NCBI RefSeq assembly: GCF_900055185.1
Contig: NZ_FIZX01000001.1
Coordinates: forward strand, 248,001 to 312,000
DNA: 64,000 nt
Direction of reading: 5' to 3'
Origin: Grimontia celer
Lineage (GTDB): Bacteria > Pseudomonadota > Gammaproteobacteria > Enterobacterales > Vibrionaceae
Within the stretch, counting starts at the first letter, position 1, and the number at the start of each line of letters is the position of its first letter. The notes under the pieces are model-generated. The model did no database searches and was not told the origin of the DNA. It saw only the letters and a program-made list of their open reading frames with translations. Both the position numbers and the translations under genes were made by a program. Of the stretch, positions 41,161 to 50,843 are shown piece after piece.

Positions 41161-41190
41161 AAAAAAACACCTCCCGGAGGAGGTGTTTTT
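41161..41190. terminator. Terminator after pflB
   Basis: AACACCTCC and GGAGGTGTT form a 9-bp stem with A and T runs on both sides, 20 bases after the pflB stop. Confidence 0.9.
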
Positions 41191-41210
41191 CAATTCAATG
41201 AATACTCAGA

Positions 41211-43487
41211 TTACAGAGATTCAGTGAAAGTACGTGCGATAACGTCTTTCTGCTGTTCCGCAGTCAGAGAGTTAAAGCGAACTGCGTAACCCGATACACG
41301 GATAGTCAGCTGTGGGTACTTCTCTGGGTGCTTAACTGCGTCTTCCAGAGTGTCACGGTTCAGAACGTTAACGTTCAGGTGCTGACCGCCTTCGATACCA
41401 GACTCGTGGTGGAAGTAACCATCCATCAGACCAGCAAGGTTAGCTTTCTGCGTGTCACCGTCTTTACCCAGTGCGTTAGGCACGATAGAGAAAGTGTAAG
41501 AGATACCGTCTTTCGCGTGAGCGAATGGCAGTTTACCTACAGAAGTCAGAGATGCTACTGCACCTTTCTCGTCACGACCGTGCATTGGGTTTGCACCCGG
41601 TGCGAATGGCGCGCCTGCACGACGACCGTCTGGCGTGTTACCTGTCTTCTTACCGTACACAACGTTTGAAGTGATGGTCAGGATAGACTGAGTAGGTACT
41701 GCATCGCGGTAAGTTTTCAGCTTACGAATCTTGTTCATAAACTTCTCAACCATTTCACATGCGATGTCATCAACGCGTGAATCGTTGTTACCGAACTTCG
41801 GATAGTCGCCTTCGATTTCGAAGTCGATAGCGATGCCGTCTTCGTCACGAACTGGTTTCACTTTCGCGTACTTGATAGCAGACAGTGAGTCAGCTGCTAC
41901 AGACAGACCAGCGATACCACAAGCCATAGTACGGTAAACGTCACGGTCCATCAGAGCCATCAGAGACGCTTCGTAGCTGTACTTGTCGTGTGAGTAGTGG
42001 ATTGCGTTCAGCGCAGTGACGTACTGCTTCGCCAGCCAATCCATGAAGTTGTCCAGACCGTTCCAAACTTTATCGAAGTCCAGAACTTCGTCAGTCATTG
42101 GATCTTGCTTAGGACCAACCTGCATCTTCAGTTTTTCGTCAACACCGCCGTTGATTACGTACAGCAGCGTTTTCGCCAGGTTCGCACGTGCGCCGAAGAA
42201 CTGCATGTGTTTACCAACAACCTGTGGAGATACACAACAAGCGATGGCGTAGTCATCGTTGTCGAAGTCTGGACGCATCAGGTCATCGTTTTCGTACTGG
42301 ATAGAAGAAGTATCGATAGATACTTTCGCACAGAAACGCTTGAAGCCGTCAGGCAGTTGCTCAGACCACAGTACAGTGATGTTTGGCTCTGGGCTTGGAC
42401 CCATAGTGTACAGGGTATTCAGGAAGCGGAAGTTAGTACGAGTTACCAGCGTACGACCGTCACAGCCCATACCACCCATAGATTCTGTTGCCCAGATTGG
42501 GTCACCAGAGAACAGCTCATCGTACTCTGGAGTACGCAGGAAGCGAACCATACGCAGCTTCATCACGAAGTGGTCGATGATTTCTTGCGCTTCAACTTCA
42601 GTGATCTTGCCTTCAGCGATGTCACGCTCAAGGTAAACGTCAAGGAACGTAGAAGTACGACCCAGTGACATTGCTGCACCGTTCTGAGACTTAACAGCCG
42701 CCAGGTAACCGAAGTACAGCCACTGAACCGCTTCTTGTGCGTTAGTCGCAGGACCAGAGATGTCGTAGCCGTATTTCGCAGCCATTTCTTTCATCTGGTT
42801 CAGAGCGCGGTATTGCTCTTGGATTTCTTCGCGAAGCTGCATGGTCATTTGCAGATCGTCGCCCGCTTCCAGTTTCTCTTGCAGAGAGTGGAATTGCTTC
42901 GCTTTGTCTTTCAGCAGGAAGTCTACACCGTACAGTGCTACGCGACGGTAGTCACCGATGATACGACCACGGCCGTATGCGTCAGGCAGACCAGTTAGAA
43001 CACCAGACTTACGGCATTTCAGGATATCTGGGGTGTAGATATCGAAAACGCTTTGGTTGTGAGTCTTGCGGTACTCTGAGTAAATTTTTGAAACCATTGG
43101 GTCCAGCTCACGGCCGTAAGCCTTGCAAGAACCCTCGATCATGCGAACGCCGCCGTTTGGCATGATGGCACGTTTCAGAGGTGCTTCAGTTTGCAGACCA
43201 ACGATCTTTTCCAGATCTTTGCTGATGTAGCCTGCGTCGTGAGCAGTAATGGTAGAGATTACAGAAGTGTCGAAGTCTACAGGCGCGTGAGTTGAGTTCT
43301 CAAGCTTGATGCCTTCCATCACTTTTTCCCAAAGCTTGTTAGTTGCTTCAGTACCTTCAGTTACCAGGAAAGACTCGTCGCCCTCGTAAGGGGTGTAGTT
43401 CTTCTGAATGAAGTCACGAACGTTAACTTCGTTCTGCCATTCGCCGTCAGCGAAACCTTCCCATGCTTTAGCAAATTGCTCAGACAT
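41211..43487 (-). CDS. pflB: Formate C-acetyltransferase (pyruvate formate-lyase)
   Basis: 758 aa (E. coli PflB 760). It splits pyruvate and CoA to acetyl-CoA and formate without oxygen. The two catalytic Cys are Cys417 and Cys418 (AIACCVSPQ), and the radical Gly is Gly733 in RVSGYAVRF near the C-terminus. It follows a DUF3360 permease gene, with a 200-base spacer that contains a strong hairpin, and precedes a terminator. Its product feeds Pta-AckA elsewhere in this window. Confidence 0.98.
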   Translation of the reverse strand: MSEQFAKAWEGFADGEWQNEVNVRDFIQKNYTPYEGDESFLVTEGTEATNKLWEKVMEGIKLENSTHAPVDFDTSVISTITAHDAGYISKDLEKIVGLQTEAPLKRAIMPNGGVRMIEGSCKAYGRELDPMVSKIYSEYRKTHNQSVFDIYTPDILKCRKSGVLTGLPDAYGRGRIIGDYRRVALYGVDFLLKDKAKQFHSLQEKLEAGDDLQMTMQLREEIQEQYRALNQMKEMAAKYGYDISGPATNAQEAVQWLYFGYLAAVKSQNGAAMSLGRTSTFLDVYLERDIAEGKITEVEAQEIIDHFVMKLRMVRFLRTPEYDELFSGDPIWATESMGGMGCDGRTLVTRTNFRFLNTLYTMGPSPEPNITVLWSEQLPDGFKRFCAKVSIDTSSIQYENDDLMRPDFDNDDYAIACCVSPQVVGKHMQFFGARANLAKTLLYVINGGVDEKLKMQVGPKQDPMTDEVLDFDKVWNGLDNFMDWLAKQYVTALNAIHYSHDKYSYEASLMALMDRDVYRTMACGIAGLSVAADSLSAIKYAKVKPVRDEDGIAIDFEIEGDYPKFGNNDSRVDDIACEMVEKFMNKIRKLKTYRDAVPTQSILTITSNVVYGKKTGNTPDGRRAGAPFAPGANPMHGRDEKGAVASLTSVGKLPFAHAKDGISYTFSIVPNALGKDGDTQKANLAGLMDGYFHHESGIEGGQHLNVNVLNRDTLEDAVKHPEKYPQLTIRVSGYAVRFNSLTAEQQKDVIARTFTESL

Positions 43488-43652
43488 GTTGTACCTACCT
43501 TTTTAGTAGAAGAAAACAAGTACTTAGCGACTTTGATGTCGCTCCACTGTTGAGCCAGTGGTAGTACACGATCATTAAAAAACTGTAAAAGCAAAAACGG
43601 TCTTTCAAAACGCGTTTGATTTTACGCTTTCTAGCCAAATTATGAATAGTAA

Positions 43653-43680
43653 TTTGGGCAGCCAGTTAAGGCTGCCCAAA
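43653..43680 (-). promoter_or_regulatory. Hairpin between DUF3360 and pflB
   Basis: TTTGGGCAGCC and GGCTGCCCAAA form an 11-bp stem with a 6-base loop just after the DUF3360 stop. No clear T run follows on the minus strand, so it may be a partial terminator or a processing and stability element that lets pflB be made at a higher level. Confidence 0.65.
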
Positions 43681-43686
43681 CCGTCA

Positions 43687-45231
43687 TTACATCAGAGCAG
43701 GGATACCGAACTGATCTTCAAGCATGCCAACCGCGAGCATAGCAACCAGACAGATAATCAATACTGAACCTGGAATCACGATACGGTCTACGAAAGACAG
43801 TTTTTTCGAACGCTCTTTGTCACCAATGAGACCATTGTTGTCGAGTAGCATTGCCAGCGCCCAAGCCAGTACTGGGTTAGCAACCATTGATGCGAAGATA
43901 CAGATACCTGCTGATTGTGAATCCTTCGTTTCACGAACCATCTGAACACCTGCTTCAAGCAGTGGCAGGAATACACCTACCAGCAGCGCGATGCGCATTA
44001 CCGGTGGCCATACTGCTACGTCCATTGGGAAACCAAGGATAGCGATGAACATCACCAAACAGCCCAGCAGAATCGCACCAGCAGGGATTGGACGCTTCGC
44101 AATCGCTGCAGGGATCATGTAAGTACCCCAAGAAGACGTGATGTTACCACCACCTACCGCAGTACCGACCATCTGGCGGATAGAACACATAGTCATTGTG
44201 TCATCCACGTCCATCAGCACTTTTTCGGTTTTCTTTGGATAGTTCAATTCTTGGAAGATACGGTGGCCCAGGAAGTCTGGAGACCACATGGCTACTGCCA
44301 GAATCGCAAATGGCAGAGAGGCGATGAAGTGCTGCAGATTTGGCAGACCCAACATCCAACCTTGCTCAGTGCTACCCCACCAGTAAACAGGGTTCAGGTT
44401 AGGCAGACCCATTTCAGTGGTGAAAGTCAGGTCGAAACCAGCGCCCAGCGCCAGTGCCGCAATCAGACCAGTGAACGCACAGGCAGGGATCGCCAACCAG
44501 CGTTTTCCGATGCGAGCCAGCAGAGCGTAAAGCACCACGTTCACGGCCAGAACCACCAGGCCAACATAACCCATGCTGCCTTTCGCGACGGTTGCAGACT
44601 CAAGGCCTTTTGCCCAAGTCTGAATGTCTGCGATTTGACTCATTGCACCGGTGAAACCGAGGAAGATAAGAAGACCGCCGGCAACCCCTTCACTGGTGAG
44701 GTTCACCAGTTTCGAGCCACCTTTGAAGTAACTCAGCATCAAGCCGAACATACCCAGCAGCAATGCAAGCGCAAGAGGGTGAGCACCAGCTAACGCAATG
44801 GTACCGATCAGTGGGATCATTGGACCATGGTTACCGGCAAGGTTAGCGCGTGGGTTGATAAAGCCAGAGGCAAGCACACAGAACAGCAGTGCAGGGATAA
44901 GCATCTCAACACGTGCTACTTCGATTGCGAACTCTTTGCCCAGATTGATGTGATCCCAAGCTTGGGTCAGGCCATCAGCCCAAGACATCATCACTGCTGA
45001 GTACATCGCGATAATGCCGATGGTACCCGCCAATGCAGGAACGAGGTCTTCGAGTTCGAAACGGAAATCACGGCCAGGGAGGTTTAGCTTCCAGCGGCGC
45101 GGGTTCATGATTTGAAGTTCGTGGTCCAGGTAATCTGAACGTGTCGCGAACTCTGAGGCAGGTCGGTGCTTAGCTTGATACTCGCTTTGCGCCTTATCGC
45201 CGATGTGCTCTGATGGAGCTTGAGTTGACAT
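43687..45231 (-). CDS. DUF3360 family membrane permease
   Basis: 514 aa with about 12-14 helices. A hydrophilic N-terminal part (about 1-75) is followed by segments such as GNHGPMIPLIGTIALAGAHP and GTAVGGGNITSSWGTYMIPA, which resemble the NCS2/SLC26 transporter fold. The function is not established. It stands directly upstream of pflB, the place of the formate channel FocA in enterobacteria, which makes an organic-anion role plausible. ATG 45231 has AGAGGA upstream. An FNR-like site lies about 150 bases upstream. Confidence 0.85.
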   Translation of the reverse strand: MSTQAPSEHIGDKAQSEYQAKHRPASEFATRSDYLDHELQIMNPRRWKLNLPGRDFRFELEDLVPALAGTIGIIAMYSAVMMSWADGLTQAWDHINLGKEFAIEVARVEMLIPALLFCVLASGFINPRANLAGNHGPMIPLIGTIALAGAHPLALALLLGMFGLMLSYFKGGSKLVNLTSEGVAGGLLIFLGFTGAMSQIADIQTWAKGLESATVAKGSMGYVGLVVLAVNVVLYALLARIGKRWLAIPACAFTGLIAALALGAGFDLTFTTEMGLPNLNPVYWWGSTEQGWMLGLPNLQHFIASLPFAILAVAMWSPDFLGHRIFQELNYPKKTEKVLMDVDDTMTMCSIRQMVGTAVGGGNITSSWGTYMIPAAIAKRPIPAGAILLGCLVMFIAILGFPMDVAVWPPVMRIALLVGVFLPLLEAGVQMVRETKDSQSAGICIFASMVANPVLAWALAMLLDNNGLIGDKERSKKLSFVDRIVIPGSVLIICLVAMLAVGMLEDQFGIPALM

Positions 45232-45379
45232 AAAGTCCTCTTCGTACAAAAGCAAACAGAACTGGTTACGCTCCCCGCGGGTTTTAGCTTTTATTCAGCA
45301 ATGAACGCGCTGCTGATTGAGGTGAGGCCGGGAGCCAAAATTCGTTACAAACATACTAACAAACCTCCCCTAAGCAAAT

Positions 45380-45393
45380 TTGATCTAAATCAT
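45380..45393. promoter_or_regulatory. FNR-like binding site upstream of DUF3360-pflB
   Basis: TTGATCTAAATCAT matches the FNR consensus TTGATnnnnATCAA at 9 of 10 positions. It lies about 150 bases before the DUF3360 start. Anaerobic activation by FNR is normal for focA-pflB in E. coli, so the match is in a meaningful place. Other FNR or ArcA sites may be near but I cannot assign them. Confidence 0.65.
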
Positions 45394-45602
45394 TTTCGTG
45401 AAAATAAATTACAGGATTTGAAAGTAGGGAGAAACGAAAAACGCTATAAATGATAAGGATATTGTCGGTTTTGCCGAATTTATTATGATTTCTGAAATAA
45501 AATTACCAAAAGTGGTGCGGGAGATGTGCCACAAAAATGCACTAAATTGCAGTGAAATGGAGGGGTTAATCACTTTTTCCGCATGGTGTACTTGAAGAAA
45601 CA

Positions 45603-45640
45603 GAAGAAGCCTGTGTCCGTTTCCCGGCGCAGGCTTCTTC
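45603..45640 (-). terminator. Hairpin after ycaO
   Basis: GAAGAAGCCTG and CAGGCTTCTTC form an 11-bp stem with a 16-base interior, 22 bases after the ycaO stop. Confidence 0.75.
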
Positions 45641-45662
45641 AGTACAAAATCGTAAAAAGTTA

Positions 45663-47414
45663 TTACGCAGCGTTGGCTTTTGCTTGTTGCAGCTTTTCGT
45701 AGGAGGCCAGAAGTTTTTGATGCGTACCAAATGAGGTCAAATCTGCACTTTCTAGCTCAAGGCCAAAGAAGCGGATGTCACCACAGATTGAGCTCCAAAC
45801 CGCTTCGGTGATGCTTTCACCGTACACAAAACCAAATGCGCGACGGTATTCAGCGGCATCACGGGCTTCATCCTGAGCCAATTCGAGGCTTGCGATCAGG
45901 CAGCGCATGAACATGGTACGCTCCTGACTGTAGATGGTGGCATTGTATTCCAAACTCCAGGTCGCGAAATCCTGTGCTGTTTCCAAATCACCCATTGCCA
46001 GCGTCAGCAAACATTTCAGTTCGCCAATGGTGAGTGATTTCCAAGCGATACCTGTATCAGGCAGCACGCCCATTAATTCACATACCATGTAGCTGTCATC
46101 AAAGTCTGACATTTCCAGCACATCAAACAGAGACTCAACGGATTCATCACTGAAGCCCGTTGCGAGCAGCATGGACATAGCATCACGCAGATCGGTACCG
46201 CGGTTGTTATTACAAAGCTGTACTTCTTCAGGTGGGTAGATTTCAGACCAACCCGGCACAATCACTCGGCAACAGTTCACGCCAAGGTGGCTGTAATCGG
46301 CAATGTAGGCATCCGCACCTTCTGCATGAAGTTTACCGAGGAGCCAGGAGACTTCTTCTTCTGAAGTGCCTTCGAAGTTCCACTCAGTGAATTCATAATC
46401 TGGCGTGGATTTGAACATATCCCACGAGACTGTGCCTGATGAGTCGATAAAGTGGGTTTCGAGGTTGTGGTGGTCCGCCACGTCTTCATCATGGAAAGAT
46501 GGCGCTTCGAAAACGTCCAGATCTTTCAGGCTGCGGCCTTGCAAAAGTTCTGTCACAGTGCGCTCGAAAGCCACCTGGAAGCGAGGGTGTGCGCCCCACG
46601 AGGTGAAGCAAGTGCCATTGTTGGGGTTAAACAATGTCACGCAAACAACCGGATACTGACCGCCCATGGAAGCGTCATAAACTGCAATCGGGAAACCTTC
46701 TGCCTGCATGGCTTCAATAGAAGCCTGAATAGTAGGGAAGCGAGCAATAACTTCTGCAGGAATTTCCGGCATGCTGATGCGCTCAGCAATGATGCGGTTT
46801 TTAATGGCACGCTCAAATACTTCAGACAGCGCCTGGCTGCGCGCTTCGGTCGCAGTATTACCCGCTGACATGCCGTTAGAGACATAGAGATTACCGACGA
46901 TGTTCATTGGCACATAAACGGTCTGCTGGTCTTTCTGGCGGATAAACGGTAGCGCGCAAATCCCACGCTCTTCGTTACCGGATTGAAGATCGACCAGATC
47001 GCTCGCCATCAGGGTTTCTTCCTGATCGTAGAAGGCGCGCATGTCATTATCGAGCAGACCTTCCGGCAGCATGTCGTCATCGGTGAGAGGAAACCATTTC
47101 TCGTCTGGGTAATGAACGAAAGGTGCTTGTGCTATCTCTTCACCCAGATAGAAATCCGCATAGAAATAGTTGCATGAAAGACGCTCGAAATACTCCCCGA
47201 GCGCAGAGGCCAGAGCGGCTTTCTTGCTGGCGCCTTTTCCGTTGGTAAAGTTCATTGGTGCATCCACATCACGGATGTGAACTGACCAGACATTCGGTAC
47301 AGGGTTAAGCCAGGAAACAGGCTCAACGTTGAAACCGGCAGCTGTCAATTTAGCTTCAAAGTTGTTGATGGACTCTTCGAGCGCAGCGTCTTTACCAGGG
47401 ATATAGGTTTTCAT
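45663..47414 (-). CDS. ycaO: YcaO, RimO accessory protein
   Basis: 583 aa (E. coli YcaO 586). A YcaO-fold ATP-binding protein that in E. coli helps RimO in beta-methylthiolation of ribosomal protein S12. Visible are the N-terminal GKGASKKAALASALGEYFER and SEVFERAIKNR, with acidic residues for ATP and Mg, and a C-terminal tetratricopeptide-like region (about 440-580). In E. coli, ycaO stands next to focA-pflB; the association is kept here with DUF3360 in the middle. Confidence 0.95.
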   Translation of the reverse strand: MKTYIPGKDAALEESINNFEAKLTAAGFNVEPVSWLNPVPNVWSVHIRDVDAPMNFTNGKGASKKAALASALGEYFERLSCNYFYADFYLGEEIAQAPFVHYPDEKWFPLTDDDMLPEGLLDNDMRAFYDQEETLMASDLVDLQSGNEERGICALPFIRQKDQQTVYVPMNIVGNLYVSNGMSAGNTATEARSQALSEVFERAIKNRIIAERISMPEIPAEVIARFPTIQASIEAMQAEGFPIAVYDASMGGQYPVVCVTLFNPNNGTCFTSWGAHPRFQVAFERTVTELLQGRSLKDLDVFEAPSFHDEDVADHHNLETHFIDSSGTVSWDMFKSTPDYEFTEWNFEGTSEEEVSWLLGKLHAEGADAYIADYSHLGVNCCRVIVPGWSEIYPPEEVQLCNNNRGTDLRDAMSMLLATGFSDESVESLFDVLEMSDFDDSYMVCELMGVLPDTGIAWKSLTIGELKCLLTLAMGDLETAQDFATWSLEYNATIYSQERTMFMRCLIASLELAQDEARDAAEYRRAFGFVYGESITEAVWSSICGDIRFFGLELESADLTSFGTHQKLLASYEKLQQAKANAA

Positions 47415-47448
47415 GGAATTCTCAGTCTCTATATGAAGGCGCGGAGTA

Positions 47449-47496
47449 TATACCCAAACAACCTGAATACGAGCATCTTCAAATTGCTTGGGTATA
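47449..47496. mobile_element. Internally deleted copy of the MITE-like element
   Basis: 48 bp. The left end TATACCCAAACAACCTGAA is identical to the element at 5952, and the right end is close to its last 30 bases. The junction falls at CTGAA, which occurs at both sides in the full copy (left ACCTGAAGATG, right CTCTGAATACG), so loss of the interior by recombination between short direct repeats explains it. It lies between ycaO and the divergent TPR gene. Confidence 0.75.
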
Positions 47497-47611
47497 CAGA
47501 GCCCGCCTCGGAAGATATGTTGCGTCCCTGCAAAAAATAGACGTTTTTACAGGCGCAGTGTGTCTAATCTAAGTTATATTCGAGATATCAAATCGTTATT
47601 GGCTGAGGGAT

Positions 47612-48772
47612 ATGAAACTTTTTGGCGTTGGCATACTTCTTTTCTGTGCGGGTTTACCGGCATATGCCAGTGATCCGGACTTTGCCCGTCATCTTAATCG
47701 TATCGAAACTCTTCTTTCTAACGATGATGTCGATAAAGCCGCTGATCTTGCAAAAGCGCTAGTTGCAGACAATGAGGAGCAAGAAGCCCTTCATCAACGT
47801 CTTCTCGGCTATATCTATTTGCATGAGGGCGACTACGACCGCGCCTATGTGGCGTACACCAAAGCGTTGGAATACCGGAAGTTGCCAGAAAGTTTAAGGC
47901 AAGACGTGCTGGGCGCGCTGGTGTCGCTCTCAATGAAACGCGGTAGACCTGAAGTCGCCATCCAATACGGCAAAACCTATCTCGATGAATTTCCGCCATT
48001 CCAGCCTGTCGAAAATCTCTACACAAGGGCGCTATTCAGTGAGCAAAAATATGGCGATGCCTTAACTCAGGCGAATGCCATTATTGCCCGTTACGGCAAT
48101 GTGCCGGAGTTTATCTGGCAGATTAAACTTTTGAGTGAAGAGCAGCTGCAACAGCATCGTGCGTTGATTAACACCACACGAGTGATTCAGGACAAATATG
48201 GTCATGATGTTCGCTGGCAACGTAAAAAGGCGGCATCCTATGCAGCTTTGGGTGAGGTCCGTGCAGCGCTGAAAACCTTACAGGCGGAAGCCAAAGCAGG
48301 TGCTGAGCTGACAGAGGCGGATTACCTCAATATGTCTCAATACGCGAGTATGCTTGGGGATATCGATCAGGCCAAGCGCTTGTTGAACCAAGGCATCAGT
48401 TCAGAAGCGGTTACGATCAACCGCGACGTTCTGAAACGAAAGCTTCAGTACCATATTCAGGCTAAGGAATGGGCCGAAGCCTGGGAAGTGGTTTCTGTGC
48501 TGAACAAAGAACCAGAGCTTTATTTGGTTAAAGCACAAACACGAATCGCTTCCCAACTACAGCGATGGGACGATACGGTAAAGGTGGCACAACTCGGCAT
48601 CGACATGGGTGGACATACAGACCCGTTCTTGTGGGAAATCCTCGGCTACAGCGCGATGAAAACCAACCAGCTGGAACTTGCACGTTCGGCCTACGAGCGC
48701 TTGAAGCTCCTTGAACCTAACGGTGACGCTGATGTGTGGCTTAAAACCCTGGATTTGATGGGTAAAGAGTAA
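47612..48772 (+). CDS. Exported tetratricopeptide-repeat protein
   Basis: 386 aa. A signal peptide (MKLFGVGILLFCAGLPAYAS) is followed by TPR-like helix pairs over nearly the whole length, for example LLGYIYLHEGDYDRAYVAYT near residue 66, GRPEVAIQYG, and LELARSAYERLKLLEPNG near the end. The protein is likely periplasmic and a scaffold for others. No partner gene is adjacent, so the role is open. The spacing between GAGGGA and ATG is short. Confidence 0.82.
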   Translation: MKLFGVGILLFCAGLPAYASDPDFARHLNRIETLLSNDDVDKAADLAKALVADNEEQEALHQRLLGYIYLHEGDYDRAYVAYTKALEYRKLPESLRQDVLGALVSLSMKRGRPEVAIQYGKTYLDEFPPFQPVENLYTRALFSEQKYGDALTQANAIIARYGNVPEFIWQIKLLSEEQLQQHRALINTTRVIQDKYGHDVRWQRKKAASYAALGEVRAALKTLQAEAKAGAELTEADYLNMSQYASMLGDIDQAKRLLNQGISSEAVTINRDVLKRKLQYHIQAKEWAEAWEVVSVLNKEPELYLVKAQTRIASQLQRWDDTVKVAQLGIDMGGHTDPFLWEILGYSAMKTNQLELARSAYERLKLLEPNGDADVWLKTLDLMGKE

Positions 48773-48786
48773 CGTATATCCGATAA

Positions 48787-48818
48787 AGAAAAGCCCGACT
48801 ATTAGCTCGGGCTTTTCT
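48787..48818. terminator. Terminator between the TPR gene and the binding protein gene
   Basis: AAAAGCCCGA and TCGGGCTTTT flank a 9-base interior between convergent genes. A and T runs occur on both sides. Confidence 0.88.
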
Positions 48819-48826
48819 GTTTATAC

Positions 48827-50470
48827 TTAAAATTCAATGGGTTCCAGTTCCAAGAGCTGGATCAGCCTGGGCCTCTCTGTGTACCAAATGGGTGGAACAT
48901 TAGGAGTGCCATCAATATGCTTTCTCCAGCCCTTGTAGCGGGTCGTGGTGAATTCAACGGTTTCCAGTTTATAGTAAAGCGGCACGGTAACTTGCTGTTC
49001 AGCAACAAGAAGGTGCAGTTTTCTGATAACCTCGCGCTGCTTCTGAGGCTCGGTTTGAAGCAGGAAATCCGCTAGCAACCCATCGATCTCATCATCTTTA
49101 TAGTAGTGCTGAGCAAAGCGCGGAGAGGCTGGGGTTTGATAGGCGCTGTTAAACGCTGAGTTAAAATACTTGAACGGTGTTAGGCCGGAAAAGTAATTGG
49201 TGATGCTAAGGTCATAGTTCGCATCCGCCATCCGGGCTTCATACTCCGGAAAAGGTAAAACTTCCGTTTTTACACGAAGTCCCACTGCCGCGAACATCTC
49301 GGCAGCGACATTGGCGGCAGAGATAAAATCACTCCAACCGCTAGGAGCGATGACCCGCAGTGTCAGCGGCTCGCCGGAGGGCAATTCGCGGAATCTGTCA
49401 CCATCAATATCTTCCAAACCCAGCTCATCAAGCAGGCGCGAAGCGGCCTTAGGATGAAAGCGAATGTAGTAAAGATGCTGCTCTGCTGCCGAATTCGGTA
49501 CCCAGTCCTCAAATTTCGACTCCATACCACTGGCAAAAGCCGCTTTTTCACCCTGCCCAAAAACCGCCACATCAGTCAAAAGATCTCGGGCAAGGCTCAT
49601 TGAGACGGCACGTCGAAAACGCACGTCCTGAATAACCTTGCGCATTTCGTCATTCGGATGTTTGAAGTTAAAGATGAGGCTGACGATGGTGGAGGGTTTG
49701 TGGTGATAATGGTAATCACGCGAATAGGAGGCGTAATTACGTTCAATATCTGGAATAAAGGCGCTCGCCCAGTCAAATTCTCCGTTACTTAGGCGGCTGA
49801 TAAGCTCATCGTTACTTTTGACCTGAGGGTAGCGAATACAGTCAACCTTGAGCTTATCCTGTTGCCAGTAATAAGGGTTGCGGCATTGAACGATGTTGTT
49901 GCTGCTAAAGGCTTTTATGTCAGTGAAAGGGCCAGTGCCGACAGGCTGGGCATTAAGGTAAAAACGCTTGTCAGAAATATCTTCCCACTGGTGTTTGGGG
50001 ACAATGATGGCGTCTTGCAAACGGTGGGCGATTTGGGCATTCGGACGGCTTAACGAGACGTATACCTCATTTTCATTACGTTTTTCGATGCGCTCAATCC
50101 AGTCACCGAGTGAATTGTAATCCAGTTTGGGCTCATTTTTGAGCAGCGTGAGACTGTACACCACATCGTCAGCGCTGAATGGCGTACCGTCTGACCACTT
50201 AATGTCGTCGCGAAGGGTAAGAAGAATGCCTTTCAGATCGGGGGATAAGGTGTAGCTTTTGGCTAGACGGAAATGTGCGACGCCCTCCTCAAAAACCATC
50301 AGGGGCTCGAAGATGAAGTCTCTCGTCGTCGCCAGTGTATCGGCGCGGAAAGGGTTGTAGTTTCTGACAAAGCCGTTCGACAGCTCGGGAATTATTGTAA
50401 GTGTATTGGTCGTGGCTGAGCTGGCGAAAGAGATGAGCGCGAAACACAGAGTCAGCAAGCGTGGCAACAT
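48827..50470 (-). CDS. ABC transporter substrate-binding protein, family 5
   Basis: 547 aa of the SBP_bac_5 family that bind peptides, oligosaccharides or nickel chelates. A signal peptide (about 1-20) precedes FEPLMVFEEG, DDIKWSDGTPFSADDVVYSL near residue 91 and the C-terminal VPLYYKLETVEF. There are no permease or ATPase genes beside it, so it must work with a system elsewhere or act alone as a sensor. The ligand cannot be told. Confidence 0.85.
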   Translation of the reverse strand: MLPRLLTLCFALISFASSATTNTLTIIPELSNGFVRNYNPFRADTLATTRDFIFEPLMVFEEGVAHFRLAKSYTLSPDLKGILLTLRDDIKWSDGTPFSADDVVYSLTLLKNEPKLDYNSLGDWIERIEKRNENEVYVSLSRPNAQIAHRLQDAIIVPKHQWEDISDKRFYLNAQPVGTGPFTDIKAFSSNNIVQCRNPYYWQQDKLKVDCIRYPQVKSNDELISRLSNGEFDWASAFIPDIERNYASYSRDYHYHHKPSTIVSLIFNFKHPNDEMRKVIQDVRFRRAVSMSLARDLLTDVAVFGQGEKAAFASGMESKFEDWVPNSAAEQHLYYIRFHPKAASRLLDELGLEDIDGDRFRELPSGEPLTLRVIAPSGWSDFISAANVAAEMFAAVGLRVKTEVLPFPEYEARMADANYDLSITNYFSGLTPFKYFNSAFNSAYQTPASPRFAQHYYKDDEIDGLLADFLLQTEPQKQREVIRKLHLLVAEQQVTVPLYYKLETVEFTTTRYKGWRKHIDGTPNVPPIWYTERPRLIQLLELEPIEF

Positions 50471-50843
50471 AGCTCTCTCAATATTGATCTACAAGCAAAT
50501 TTTTATCGAAATACACCCTACACTAACCACTTAAAACCATCAATCGATTCAAACTCTTGATAAAGCACTCATTGTGTTTAATTATGCATTGAAAATGACT
50601 TATTTTTTATTCACTTAAAGGTTAACAAATTGTTGCTGTTGAAACTGATGGATGTTATTTTCAGATAAACGAGCCTCAGTAGTGAAATGTGTTGTGGCAC
50701 GGCAGAAAATGACAATTTACGCCATAGTTACGCTGAACTCGTACCACTCAGCCATATAAAAAAGAGTGCCTACACAAATTTGGAATAAAGGGTGGCACTC
50801 AAATTAAGCTCGGCGTGCAAACAGAAAGACAGGAGTCAAGCGC
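50471..50843. promoter_or_regulatory. Divergent promoter region, possible ArgR site
   Basis: 373 bases between divergent genes, with no gene. At 50598-50615 the palindrome-like CTTATTTTTTATTCACT resembles an ARG box in one half only (ATTCA conserved, left half TTATT). As the genes on the right look like an arginine/ornithine importer, ArgR control would fit, but the match is weak. Confidence 0.3.

Larger units (their letters stand above)
45232..45662. other. Gap between ycaO and the DUF3360 gene
   Basis: 431 bases without a gene. It contains the ycaO terminator (45603-45640) and an FNR-like site (45380-45393), and must hold the promoter of the DUF3360-pflB unit. The AT-rich stretch 45410-45500 is the likeliest place for more regulatory sites. 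Confidence 0.55.

Noticed and set aside
41997-42668. 223-codon plus open frame opposite pflB
   Set aside because: It is antisense to pflB; the low-stop frame follows from strong codon bias in pflB.
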